This document shows, one piece after another, positions 12,151 through 23,545 of a stretch of 64,000 nt of DNA (position 1 is the stretch's first letter; the number at the start of each line of letters is the position of its first letter). Made by a program: the position numbers and the translations under genes. Where the stretch lies: the NCBI GenBank assembly GCA_000697335.1, contig JNEM01014771.1, forward strand, positions 25,370 through 89,369. Direction: 5' to 3'. Source of the stretch: Conidiobolus incongruus B7586 (lineage: Eukaryota > Entomophthoromycota > Entomophthoromycetes > Entomophthorales > Conidiobolaceae). The notes beneath the pieces are model-generated. The model was given only the letters and a program-made list of their open reading frames with translations, was not told where the DNA came from and did no database searches.

Positions 12151-14179
12151 TATTTAATTTTAAATATGGTTAATAAATTAAATAATATATATAAAGATAT
12201 ATCAAATAAGATCTTATTTAACTATTTCTATTTATACTATTTTAAATATTATAAAATATATTTCTGATAAATGAAAAAGATCAAATTTAAAAATACCAAC
12301 TTGTTTTATTAAAAAAACTATCAAATTATTTTATTATTCAAAAAATTATATTATATATTGAAACATAAATATTGCTTAATTAAACAAGATACAATGTGGA
12401 TAATCTATACTTAAATAAATATTCAGAAAAAAAATGATAGAAAGTTAAAGCTTATTTGAATATAACAAAAATCAAGAATGTTACATTATTTTTATTTGAA
12501 TGAATAAATTAAAAATTTATTTTTATATCCTTTGACTTAAAATTTAATTAACATATTAAATTACACTTTAATAATTCCGAAATGAATTTTAACAAATAAG
12601 AATTTAATTTAAAAATATTAGATATTTCGATAAATTGTAGTAATATAAATTTGTCTTCATCAACTTTATATCTACAAAATAATATCTAATATGTAGTTTA
12701 AATATTAGTTGAAAATATTTTTATTTTGCATAATAATAAAATAGATTTAGCAAAATGATTAACGATTCTTCTATATATATGTTATATATTAATTATATTT
12801 TCAAGTTTTAACCTTTATATTATTAATTCTTTAAGTAGTAAAAAGATATAGTGATATAAAAATTAACGTATTTAAAAATTTAAGTTTCAATCATTGATAA
12901 CAACATTTTAGGTATTAGAAGTTTAGGAAAAATATAGCAAATTATATTTCAAATTTAAAAAAACTAATAACTTTATATTTATTTATTTGAATTTAATATT
13001 TATGATATAAATTATTTAAAATTTGGTTTATTATTTAAGTACAAATACCTTTTATTAGGACTATATATTAATGTAATAAATGATCGTATTTTAAAACTTA
13101 AATACCTTACAATAGTAATTTTTTGTTTAATCATAATTTTTTATCAATTATTTAGTTTATAAAAAAATATTTATGATTATCCACTATTAATTAATTGGAT
13201 AGCTAATAATTATGAGCTTTTATAAAAATATATCAAATACTAAGTTTTATCTGTATCATTGATGAGCAATAATATATCATACTGTATTTGATTCTTTTCT
13301 TTTAATCTTTTTATTAGTATATCCTCAATAGTTATTTTCAAATATAATTAAGATTGAATTTAATATTAAAATGGAAATATTTTATTTTTTGAATTCAGCT
13401 AGGTGGATTTAATATTCTTAAATTTTATCACTACCTTATATAATATTTGAAAAAAAAATATTAAAAAAGAGAAAAGTAGGAAATTCTTATTGTTAATATT
13501 TAATTATAGTTTTCTCAACAAATTATTGGCATCATTTAAATTGATAAAATAAACTTCAAGTTACATTTGGCTCATTCAGGGCATTAAGAAATCATCATTA
13601 CCTTTTATGTCAAAAATTCGAATATGTAAAATTTTTAGCAAAGATATATTAATGGTTAATTTATTTAACCCAGAAAATTCAGGAGTATCTATTGAATTAT
13701 TGATTAATATAGAACTTGAAGTAATTACTTTCCATTTCTTAATGAAAGATAACACTTTATTAATAGACCTCAATAAAATAATAATTTATAAATCAACCAA
13801 TCACAACATTTCGATTCAATTTGAATCAATATGGATCCATTAAATTAATTAGAAATTCATCATGGATTTTGTTTTTAAATTTAATATATGTTTAAGTGTA
13901 ACCGATATAAATTCAATTTTAAAATTCATTCATATTTTAAATAGTTTATCAGAATGTTATTTTAAATAAATTAATTAATTTCAATATCACTTTATGTTAT
14001 TAATATATTCATTTTTATTATAAATTTTTATTTTGATATTAATTATATTATAATAACTAATTTTATGCAGTTTTAAAATTAAAAATAAATGTAAAATTGA
14101 TGAAGTTTTTAAATAATAAACCAAATTTAATATACCAATTAGCAATATTAAAACAAGGATATTAATATAAAAAATAAAT
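12151..14179. other. AT-rich region, no gene recognised
   Basis: Mostly low-complexity A/T sequence. A less biased patch at about 13500-13860 contains a 78-codon open frame (13607-13843, plus strand, MSKIRICKIFSKDILMVNLF at its start). It has no introns, domain or neighbour supporting it, so I do not call it a gene. Confidence 0.4.
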
Positions 14180-15400
14180 AATAGAAAAGATTTTAAAATT
14201 CCAATTTAATAATAATATTAATATATGATTTATAAAGATTAATTCATAATATGAAATTAATATCTTTTATTATTATTAACTTTTTACTATATTTTTAGTA
14301 AATTTCTAACATTTAAAAATCCTTTTTATTTATGATTATAATCTATAATTTCATAAACTAGGTTAATTTGTTTATAGTAATATTTTTCCTATAAGCATAT
14401 TTTTAATTACCTAAAATAATTATAATCACATGATTTATAATTTAATTAATATATTAGATATAATAGCTTATTATAATTATTTTTAAATAAAAAATATTTT
14501 ATAATTGTAAATTAATATATATATATTATAGTTATCATGTAAAATGATAGGTATTATTAATTAATATATGCACACCAATTAGAAATTATTAAAAAATACT
14601 ATTGAACTTATAATTAATCAATTTAATTTTAATATTAAATAAAAAAGATAAAATACTATAATCTATTGATACAAATATTATTTATTTATAAAAATATTGT
14701 TCATTAGAGATGATATAAAGGGTTTGTTTACTTATATTATTTTTTTTAATTAAGAGATTATATAAAGGAATTTAAGATTTGTTAATTATAATAATTTAAT
14801 ATAAATACCTTTATCTTTAAATATATTTTTTTAAATTTAATTTAGCTATAATCATTTAATTTTAAAATTTTATCAAATTATAAGGAATCTTTTATAATTT
14901 TTCTAATTAATCTAAATTTATAATTTTATATAAAAAATATATTAATATAACTTATATTGATATATTTAAATATTTATTTTTAATTTTTCATAACTTTATA
15001 TATATATATATACATAAGTAATTAATCTTGTATATTTTAATATATTTTCAATAATAACCTTTAAATTTAAAAAAACAAATATAGAAATAAATAGAAATTT
15101 TAAATAAAATATATGATTATAAGTTATATATAAATTTTAAATAATTTTATTAATTAATGGTTATATTTTAATAATATTAAAAAAATTTTGAAAATCATTA
15201 TTTCATTTATATATAATTAAATCTAATATTTAATTGCTATAAAAAAAACTATACAAAAAGATAATTATAAACTACTATGTATATAGTTAAAATTTTAATT
15301 CTTATATATATCCTGTATATTATTAATTTTAAAACCAATTATATATTCAAAAAAAATCCAAAAATTAATTATTTACTAATTTTTCTTTCTAAGCTAATAA
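14180..15400 (-). mobile_element. Strongly decayed mariner copy
   Basis: Aligns by eye with the mariner at 18827-20140 in the same orientation: the blocks AACTTTTTACTATATTTTTA, AAACTAGGTTAATTTG, TAATTACCTAAAATAATTAT and the region around 14540-14600 have clear counterparts there. The transposase would lie on the minus strand. Ends are not resolvable and it is more AT-shifted than the other copies. Confidence 0.55.
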
Positions 15401-15862
15401 TTTTTTATAGTTACTAAGCTGTATTATTTTGAATGATATTTAATTTTGGAAAAAAATTGAAAAATCTTACACAAAAAATAACTAATGAAATAGTTTAACT
15501 TTAATTCGAAATATTCTTATATTCACATTATTAAATCATATAATCATCAATAATTTTCATTTTAAGTTAATAATAATTTTATGATTTCATCAAATTCTAC
15601 ATCATTGAATAGCACTAAAAATATAATGATATAACTATGAATTAAGGAAGATAAAATATTTGAAATATATTGCTCAATGTATATTAATTATATATTCTAA
15701 GATAATTGATTGAATGAGCGATTTATTAAATCACATCCATAGCCCATTTATCGAACATAGTTGAATTAATATAAATTTCTAATGAATATGGAATTTTGTA
15801 TTAAATTTTTTGGCTAAATAGACATAAGATTTTGGAAATTAAATAAATATTTTACACTCAAA
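15401..15862. other. Upstream flank of AKR pseudogene
   Basis: AT-rich sequence. The TATA-like box found 74 bp upstream of the three intact AKR genes is absent at the matching place (about 15789). Confidence 0.45.
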
Positions 15863-16990
15863 ATGATTAGAATAATTTATCGCAGATTGGGACATAGTTG
15901 TTCCAAGATTTCTGTCCTCTCTTGTAGTGGATGGTAGCACTTATTGCTATGCACTTTATTTTTCACGACATTAATCACTTTAATGATGTTTATCAGCTGA
16001 CTGTTGGTGATAAGGTTGATCAATGTAAACTAAATGCACCTTTTAAAGTCTAAGATTAAAATTATTTTTTTATTTTTTTAGGCGATAAATCGATGAATGC
16101 TTTTAATAATGATATTAACTTCCTCGATTATGCTGAAGTCTCGGCTCATGCACAAAGTGAAATCGTTTTGAGCCAAGCGATGAAGAACAACAGTTCCAAG
16201 TATGAAGATATTATTGTTTATACCAAAATCTGCTGGTGAATTGGTTACTGGAGCTCCAATGTCACTGATATATCCAAGAAACACTTTACCAAAGGTGCTA
16301 ATGCCAGCTTCAAATGACTTTGATTGAGCTATATAAATTTGATTCATATCGACTCTCCTGATCCTGAAACATCTATTGAAGAAGTTGTTGGTGGATTCAA
16401 CTTCTTGATCAGCCAAGTCAAAGGCTTGTATTAGGAAACTAGTGAATGAAGCGCTCATCAGAGCGCTGAAACCCATATAATTGTTCAAAAGTTAGGATTA
16501 GAAGGTTCCATAATGGAACAACCTTAGTACAACTTATTTGAAAGAGAAAAACTTGAAAAGGAATACCTTCCCATCTTTGAGAACTTTGGTTTAGGTACTA
16601 TTATTTGGAGTCTTCTTGCCTCGGATCCCTTGACTGGTAAGTACAACAATGGTATTCCAGAAGGAAGTCGTTTAAGTGCTAAGGAAGGATTTGCCACCAT
16701 CCTTGCTGCTAAATATAACTCCCCTGAAGGTCAAGCCAAGATTGAAAAGGTTCGTAAATTTACTCTTACCTCTGGCAAACTGGGTTGCACTCCTACCTCA
16801 TTAACCATTGCTTAGTATATTGAGAGCCCTAACGTCTCTACTGTCAATACCGGTGCTTCCAGGGTTGAAAAACTTGAAGATCACTTGAAGATTTTTGACA
16901 ATGTTGACAAATGACTCCAGAAACCCAGACACCCTTAAAGGAATTGATCAAGTCTTCTAAACTAAACCTGCTTCAGTAGTCATCAGATAA
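15863..16990 (+). pseudogene. Dead AKR6-type aldo-keto reductase paralog (copy 4)
   Basis: Same three-exon layout as the intact AKR genes: ATG at 15863, donor after GGATG, second exon with CTGACTGTTGGTGATAAGG, third exon from about 16082. The third exon carries about seven in-frame stops. Several fall on codons that are Trp or Gln in the intact copies: the WGTSEWS segment reads TAG and TGA at the two Trp codons, the QYN Gln reads TAG, and the AWC Trp reads TAG. A one-base loss near 16910 shifts the frame before the C-terminus. The part around 16500-16800 is very close to AKR copy 3 (25039), whereas the first half is much more diverged, so the copy looks mosaic. The catalytic Asp-Tyr and Lys regions are eroded. 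Confidence 0.9.
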
Positions 16991-18454
16991 ACCTATTATT
17001 GTATATAAATTACTAATAAATAATATTTCATCTTCCAATTAATAATTGGTATTTAGTAAAAATGTTATCCAAGAACGAAATTTACAAACAAAAATACATA
17101 GTAACCCAAAAATTAATATTTAATAAATTTTTTCAACTTCACATCAATTCGATAATCTTTATTGTTAATCAATGAAAGTTATATGGCATCATTATGATTA
17201 TCTTTTCGTCCAATATGTCTTTTATTAACAAACAACTCAAGATCTCATATCACGCCCTGCACGAAAAATTATAATTTCTCACTATGTCGTGAAATTTATT
17301 TTATTCGATCAAAGCTTTATTAAATTCCTTAAAATATTTTATAAAGAAAAAATGCTACAACTCTAAGTGTTTCCAGTTAATCTAAAATTTGATAATTCAA
17401 TACAATTAAATATGATTTGATTCAGAGTTAGAAAATCAATTATAATTATTATTCAATAAATATATATTGTATTTCCAACTAAATATATAATTATACGTTT
17501 TAATACTAGAAATTATATAAAATTTCATTATATATTAAACAAATAAATTAGAAAAATTAACCGTTTATTATGTTTTGATCACTTTCAAAAAAAGCAATAA
17601 CTTAATTAGAATCACTCATATTTAATATTTAAGTAGTTATATACATTATGTTTTATTCATTCACCCAAATATATAGTGCTATTCAAAACTAATTATATAT
17701 ATATATACATCTTAAGTTCGATTCCTAATCATAAAAAACTTAAATTATAATAAAAATTTTCTTAATTATATCCTCATTGAATAATAATTCATATCAAATT
17801 TTATAATAGCGTATTTAAAAACACAATTGTAGAGTGGTATATGCATCAAATATATTCTATAATTATAATTGCATATCAATTACTTTTGAGAGCTTGTATC
17901 ATTTGAGTAGTATGAAATATTTGTATCAGAATTTAAAAAAAAACAAGATTTTATTTAAATAATTTTTTGAATTTATTTTGAAGCTGTCTTATACAACTCC
18001 ACATATAAAATCCACAGATTTCTTTAACCATTGACTGAGTATATTATCCATTTCATAAATTTTCATTGTATAATAAATATATTTAAATATTTAATATTTT
18101 AAAAAATGCAACAATATTATAAATTATTATATAAATTTTTTATTCAATATTCCATTTATAATATATTAAAAACTAATCAAAATAATTTATTACATTATTT
18201 ATATTATTTAAATAATAAAATATTATTATATATCTATTTAATATAATTTGAGCTTATTATTTGTGAAATTTAAACCCAATATATTCTAACTTTTGTCAAT
18301 TTTGTAAAGTTGAAGATTTGAGTTTTTTTGGTTATATCAGTTATTGAAAAGAATATTGAACCTTTTAAAGTTCCAAATAATTAGTATTTGATATTTATTT
18401 CACTATATATTATAAAATTTAAACTAATAATATAGCAATAATTCTGTAAAAGGC
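16991..18454. other. AT-rich intergenic region
   Basis: No gene, RNA or repeat recognised. GC is slightly higher up to about 17600, then the sequence becomes low-complexity toward the LTR-derived repeat at 18455. Confidence 0.45.
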
Positions 18455-18826
18455 TGTTAATAAACTAGTTCTCAAAATTCTTATATATAATTTTATATAA
18501 TGATTTAACTTAAAATTAAATAAATAAACTATATTTTTTAAGTTAATCTAATTATATAAATAGTATTGATTTAATTTACAAATATGGTTTTTTTTTCTTC
18601 TCAATTTTTACTATTTTTTTTAGTTTTTATTACTATTCCTAAAATTAATATTATATCTTTTAATATTATATAATATTGATACTATTTAATACAGAATCCA
18701 ATATAGCTATATTAACTAATTTGTTTATAAAAATTAAATAAAAATTTCTTACTAATATAGTAATTTATCAAATAAATATTATATTAAGCCTAATTTTAAA
18801 CTATATTAGTTTTATTGCTATTATTA
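18455..18826 (+). repeat. Solo LTR-like relic of the chromovirus family
   Basis: Starts TGTTAATAAACTAGTTCTC, like the LTR start TGTTAAGAGACTAGTTCTC, and follows the LTR to its end (ACTATATTAGTTTTATTGC near the right end). No internal region follows, so it is an old solo LTR. A mariner abuts its right end at a TA. Confidence 0.7.
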
Positions 18827-20140
18827 TTACTCTGTAATTTAAATAATAGGAATTTTTTATGATTGAAAAAAAATAAACATTTTAATATATAAAAAGTAAA
18901 AATAAATATATATTATGAAATTAATAATTTCCTTTATTTCTAATAACTTTTTGATATATTTTTAGCAAAAATCTAATACCTAAAAAATAGTTCTTTTTAT
19001 TAAAGACTGAAATTTGATATTTCACAAACTAATTAAATTTTCTTGTAAAAATTTTCTTTTCTGTAAGCTGGTTTTTTAATTACCTAAAACAATTATAATC
19101 ATATAGGTTATAATCTAGGGAATATACTAGATGTGGTAGTTTTTTCCAGTTATTTTTAATTAAAAAGTTTTTTACAAGTTTAGATTTATGTATTTTGCAA
19201 TTATCATGCAAAATAATAGGTCTTCTCAAATTATATTAAAAATACCAATTAGAAATAGTTTTATTTAAAAAAAAATATAAAGTTTACTATTAATTGATTT
19301 TCTTTTAGGAACTAAATAAGAATATCATATGCTATTATAATTTATTACAACAATTAACATTTGCTTATCAATAAAGTATTTATTTAAAGAGATTTGTAGA
19401 GTGGGTTGATTTAGCTTAATCCAACACTTTGATTTATGTTTTAGTAAAGGATTATACAAAAGAATCTAAGATTTATTAATTATAATAATTCATTGTAAAA
19501 GCCTTGGTTTCTAGCTATACCTTAGTAAGTTCTGTTTAATAATAACTACTCTAGCTTTTTTTCAAGTTTTAGTTAAATTATAAGATACCTATTTTATATT
19601 TTTATTAATTAATTTTAATTTATACTTTAATATATACAAAATACTTATGTGACTAATATTAAAGTATCTTGATAATTCTCTAGCTAAAATAAAAAGGTGT
19701 TTTTCAATATATTTTTTTACTTTTTTAACAATTAAAAGAATAACAGTTGAAATTAGTCATTTAGACTTTAGCAGGTTTAGGTAGTTTCTTTCCTAGCTTT
19801 AAAATAATTTACCTAGTAATAAATTGTTGATTTAGATAATGCTTTATTACCAAAAGCTGCTTGTAAATTTTAAATGATTTTAGAGGGTTTATAGTTAAGT
19901 TTTATTGATACTAAATTAAAAAACTTTTGATAGTTATTATTTAATTTAAATATGATTAAATTAAACAATTAATTTTAAAAAATTATTTTTTTAATCAAAA
20001 AAGTTATTATATATATATATATATAATTTAAAATTATTTATTTTCTTATTTGTTTTGTATATATTTTTTTATTTAAAACTAATAATATGTTTGAAAAATC
20101 AGAAATTAAAAAATTTCCCATTTCTTTAATTCTATAATAA
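18827..20140 (-). mobile_element. Mariner element (DD34D), decayed, best-preserved copy
   Basis: About 1314 bp between TA dinucleotides (18825-18826 and 20141-20142), with imperfect terminal inverted repeats of about 26-40 bp starting TTAC/TTAT and sharing AGGAATTTTTT/GGGAAATTTTTT. Read on the minus strand it shows the mariner catalytic end: ILHDNC (about 19197-19217) and YSLDY...YDYNCF (about 19080-19125), with 34 residues between the second and third catalytic Asp (DD34D). Numerous TAA/TAG stops make it inactive. Related copies lie at 5290 (split), 14180, 30664, 39436 and 56872. Confidence 0.85.
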
Positions 20141-20480
20141 TATTAAAGACTAATTTTTTAAATTTTTATATATATTTCTATATAATTTAATTAATTATAG
20201 ATATAATATTGAATTATTTTAATAAACTAGGTTTTTTTTCTTAACTTTTATTATTTTTTATCTTTTATACTATTTTTAAAATTGAGACTATATTTTATTA
20301 ATATTATAATATATTAATACTATCTAATATATATCTTAATATATTAGTGACTTATTCAAATTTAAAGCTTAATTAAACTTTGTTTATATTTACACATTAT
20401 ATTTTATATTATCTTATAATATAAAATATTATATTAATTTTATATTAATTTTTTTTATATTTTATTGGTATTTTACCATT
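20141..20480 (+). repeat. LTR-derived relic 2 of the chromovirus family
   Basis: Begins TATTAAAGACTAATTTTTTA where intact LTRs begin TGTTAAGAGACTAG. It then follows the LTR through TAATAAACTAGGTTTTTTTT, AAAATTGAGACTATATTTTA and the AAGCTTAATTAAACTTTG block. The right end dissolves into A/T sequence. Confidence 0.65.
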
Positions 20481-20488
20481 ATATATAT

Positions 20489-20765
20489 ATATAATTAATA
20501 AATTAAGTTTTTCTCTTTATCTTTTAATTCTGATTATTTTTAATCTTTTTTATTATTTCTAAGATTAAAATTATATTTCATCAATATTATAGTATATTAA
20601 CACTATTTAATATAAATCTTAATATATTAATGATTTACCTTAATTTAAAGATTAATCAAACTTTATTTATCTTCTGATATTATATTATTATATTCTATAT
20701 TTTATTACCTTTATATTAAACTTTTTTTTAAACTATATCAATAATTTTGCTTTAGTGTTTATAGT
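20489..20765 (+). repeat. LTR-derived relic 3 (partial)
   Basis: Starts within the LTR at AATAAATTAAGTTTTTCTC and runs to its end (ACTATATCAATAATTTTGC). The left part of the LTR is absent, and the right end meets a Tc1-like element. Confidence 0.6.
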
Positions 20766-20789
20766 TATACTATAATAAATAATATTTAA

Positions 20790-22214
20790 ATATATTTAGT
20801 AAACTATTAGCAAAAATATTAACCTTTAATATTTAACCAAGGTAAGTTATAAATTTACAGGTTTTTAAGATTAAAGGATATATTTAACAATATATAACCA
20901 TATCTTTTTTCTCTCTTTGCTATTATTTTATATAATATTTTACAGATATACTAAATTTTTTTATTAGTATTATTATACTTAAATCCCTTTCTAAAAGAAT
21001 CTACTTATACATTAATCAACTTTATAAAAAAAGTAAATCAACTTGTGATATTGTTAGAATTACTAGTGTTAGCTAGTTTATTATAGCTAAGGTTGTTAAA
21101 AATAGCAATAAAGAAACATTTAAATTTAAACTTAAGTGTGTTAAAATTATAAATAAATATGATAAGAAGTATATTTATAGGTTAGTTAATATAAGCAAGT
21201 GTAGTACTACTGTAGAAATATAGCAGGAACTATAAAACTATACAAAAATATTAGTTAACACTAATATTATTATATGTATTTTATATTAACATAGATACCA
21301 CTTACACTTTAAGAAAAAACACCCCCAACTAAAGAAATCCTACTATAAAACTAGGTGGGAGTTTAAATGTTACCATTGATATTAAACTAAAACTAATTAG
21401 AGTAAGGTTATTTAGTTTAATGAAACAAAAATATACTTTAGTAGATTTGATAGAAAAGCTAGATGCTTCAGAAAAAATACAAAACTACTTTATAACCATT
21501 ATATTAATTTTACCTAAAAGTATAATAATGGGTTAATTATTATTTAAGGATGTATATTGTTTTTAGGTGTAAGGTATCTTTATAAAATTAATAAGGGAAT
21601 TAATGTTAAGATATACTAAAGTATTCTAAACAATAAATTAAAAAAAACCATTGAATAATATAGGTTAAACAAATCTAATGTTATTTTTTAGCAAGATAAT
21701 ACCTTTTGCTATACTATAACTTCTACTACCAAATAACTTAAAAATAATAAGATAATAGTTATGAAGTAGCTTTTTCAATTTCCTAACTTTAATCTAATTA
21801 AATACCTTTAGGATTAGTTAAAAAAAGTTATTAAAGCTTTCCCCCCAGTAAAAAATTTAAATCAACTTTAGAAATATGTTTAAGAGGTATAGAACAAGAT
21901 TAACCCTTCTTAGTGTAAGAAGTTAGTTGATTCTATACCCTATAAACTTAAAGAAGTTAGAAAAGCTAAAGGTAGATACATTAAATTTTAATTTTTTTTA
22001 TCATTAAAAACCTATAAATTTATAATTTACTTTAGGTAAAATTTAAAGGTTTATATTTTAACCAATTAATAGTTAAGTATCATCATTTAATAATATATAT
22101 AACTAATAAATATAATAGATTTTAATTATTTAATTTAAGTTTATTTTATTAAATATTAATTAAGTTATTAGTAAAAATATAGGTGTTTTTGATTTTATAA
22201 TTTACTTTTGTAGG
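20790..22214 (+). mobile_element. Tc1-like element, copy T1
   Basis: Tc1/mariner-superfamily DNA transposon. It has a left inner repeat at about 20840-20866 (GTAAGTTATAAATTTACAGG), inverted at about 22004-22034, plus a second outer repeat in the right arm at about 22182-22210 (GTGTTTTTGATTTTATAA). Inner and outer repeats in one arm read in the same direction, an IR/DR-type layout. The left outer repeat is missing where LTR relic 3 abuts. The transposase relic is at 20975-21991. Confidence 0.8.
20975..21991 (+). pseudogene. Tc1-like transposase relic (T1)
   Basis: 339 codons stay in one register from KSLSKRIYLYI to the terminal KGRYIKF, with no frameshift, but with about 21 internal stops: 20 TAA/TAG and one TGA. 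Family landmarks are clear: an N-terminal helix-turn-helix-like region, FNETKIYF (Asp expected at the N), QQDNTFCYT with the second catalytic Asp, and NFNLIKYL, where Lys replaces the catalytic Glu at 34 residues distance (DD34E class). Stops sit where relatives have Gln or Trp, for example before DN in the Gln-Gln-Asp-Asn motif and in the NPIE-x-LW-D motif. The expected ATG reads ATA. All fit C-to-T on one or the other strand. Inactive. Confidence 0.85.
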
Positions 22215-23545
22215 TTAATATATATAACTATATCTTTTTTCTCTTTTTGTTATTATTTTATATAATATTTTATAGATATATTAAATTTTTTTATTAGTAT
22301 TATTATACCTAAATCCCTCTCTAAAAAAATCTATTTATATATTAATTAACTTTATAAAAAAGGTAAATTAACTTGTGATATTATTAGAATTACTAGTGTT
22401 AGTTAGTTTATTATAGTTAAAGCTATTAAGAATAGTAATAAAAAAACATTTAAACTTAAACTTAAGGTATGTTAAAATTATAAATAAATATGATAAGAAG
22501 TATATTTATAAGTTAGTTAGTATAAGTAAATAAAGTATTACTATAGAAATATAACAGGAATTATAAAACTATATAAAAATATTAGTTAGCATTAATATTA
22601 TTATATGTGTTTTATATTAACATAGATACTACTTACACTTTAAGAAAAAACACCCCTAACTAAAAAAATCTTATTATAAAGTTAAGTAAGAGTTTAAATA
22701 TTGCTATTAATATTAAATTAAAACTAATTAGAGTAAGGTTATTTAATTTAATAAAATAAAAATATATTTTAGTAAATCTAATAAAAAAACTAGAAACTTT
22801 AAAAAAGATACAAAACTATTTTATAACTATTATATTAATTTTACCTAAAAGTATAATAGTAGGTTAATTATTATTTAAGGATATATGTTGTTTTTAAGTG
22901 TAAAATATTTTTATAAAGCTAACAAAAGAATTAATATTAAAATATACTAAAATATTCTAAATAATAAATTAAAAAAAACCATTGAATAATATAGGTTAAA
23001 TAAATCTAATATTATTTTCTAGTAAAATAATACTTCTTGTTATACTATAGCTTTTATTACTAAATAACTTAAAAATAACAAGATAACAGTTATAAAGTAG
23101 TTTTTTTAATTTTTTAACCTTAATTTAATTAAACACCTTTGGGATTAGTTAAAAAAAGCTATTAAAGTTTTCCCCTTAGTAAAAGATTTAAATTAACTTT
23201 AGAAATATATTTAAGAAACATAGAATAAGATTAACCCTTTTTAATATAAGAAGTTAGTTGATTCTATACCCTATAAACTTAAAGAAGTTAGAAAAGCTAA
23301 AAATAAATACACTAGGTTTTAATTTTTTTTATCACTAAAAACTTATAAATTTATAACTCACCTTAGGTAAAATTTAAAGGTTTATATTTTAGCCAATTAA
23401 TAACTAAATATCATCATTAAATGATATATATAATTAATAAATATAGTAGATTTTAATTATTTAATTTAAGTTTATTTCATTAAATAATAATCAAGTTATT
23501 AGTAAAAATATAAGTGTTTTTGATTTTATGACTCACTTTTAAAAT
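22215..23545 (+). mobile_element. Tc1-like element, copy T2, head-to-tail with T1
   Basis: Second copy immediately after the right end of T1, in the same orientation. It lacks the whole left arm: homology with T1 starts around TAACTATATCTTTTTTCTC. The right arm is complete, with the inner repeat at about 23333-23365 and outer repeat at about 23513-23541 (AAGTGTTTTTGATTTTATGA). The sequence between transposase and right end closely matches T1, which suggests a tandem duplication or recombination between copies rather than two independent insertions. Confidence 0.75.
22305..23322 (+). pseudogene. Tc1-like transposase relic (T2)
   Basis: Colinear with the T1 transposase but more AT-shifted, with stops at most of the same codons plus additional ones. 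One extra base near 22465 (CTTAAGGTATG against CTTAAGTGTG in T1) is the only length change I see over about 1018 bp. The start context reads ATACCTAAATCC where ATGCCTAAATCC would be expected. Catalytic positions are lost as in T1. Confidence 0.8.

Noticed and set aside
13607-13843. 78-codon open frame as a gene
   Set aside because: Overlaps an opposite-strand frame of similar length, has no recognised domain, intron or promoter, and lies in a gene-poor AT-rich stretch.
5290-15400. Mitochondrial DNA insertion because of extreme AT content
   Set aside because: No mitochondrial genes, tRNAs or rRNA pieces are visible; the content is explained by mariner and LTR relics.
20975-23322. TAA/TAG reassigned to Gln, making the transposase frames intact
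   Set aside because: Host genes here end in TAA and use CAA/CAG for Gln. Some stops fall on Trp positions, the ATG is also changed, and catalytic residues are lost, so directed C-to-T damage explains more.
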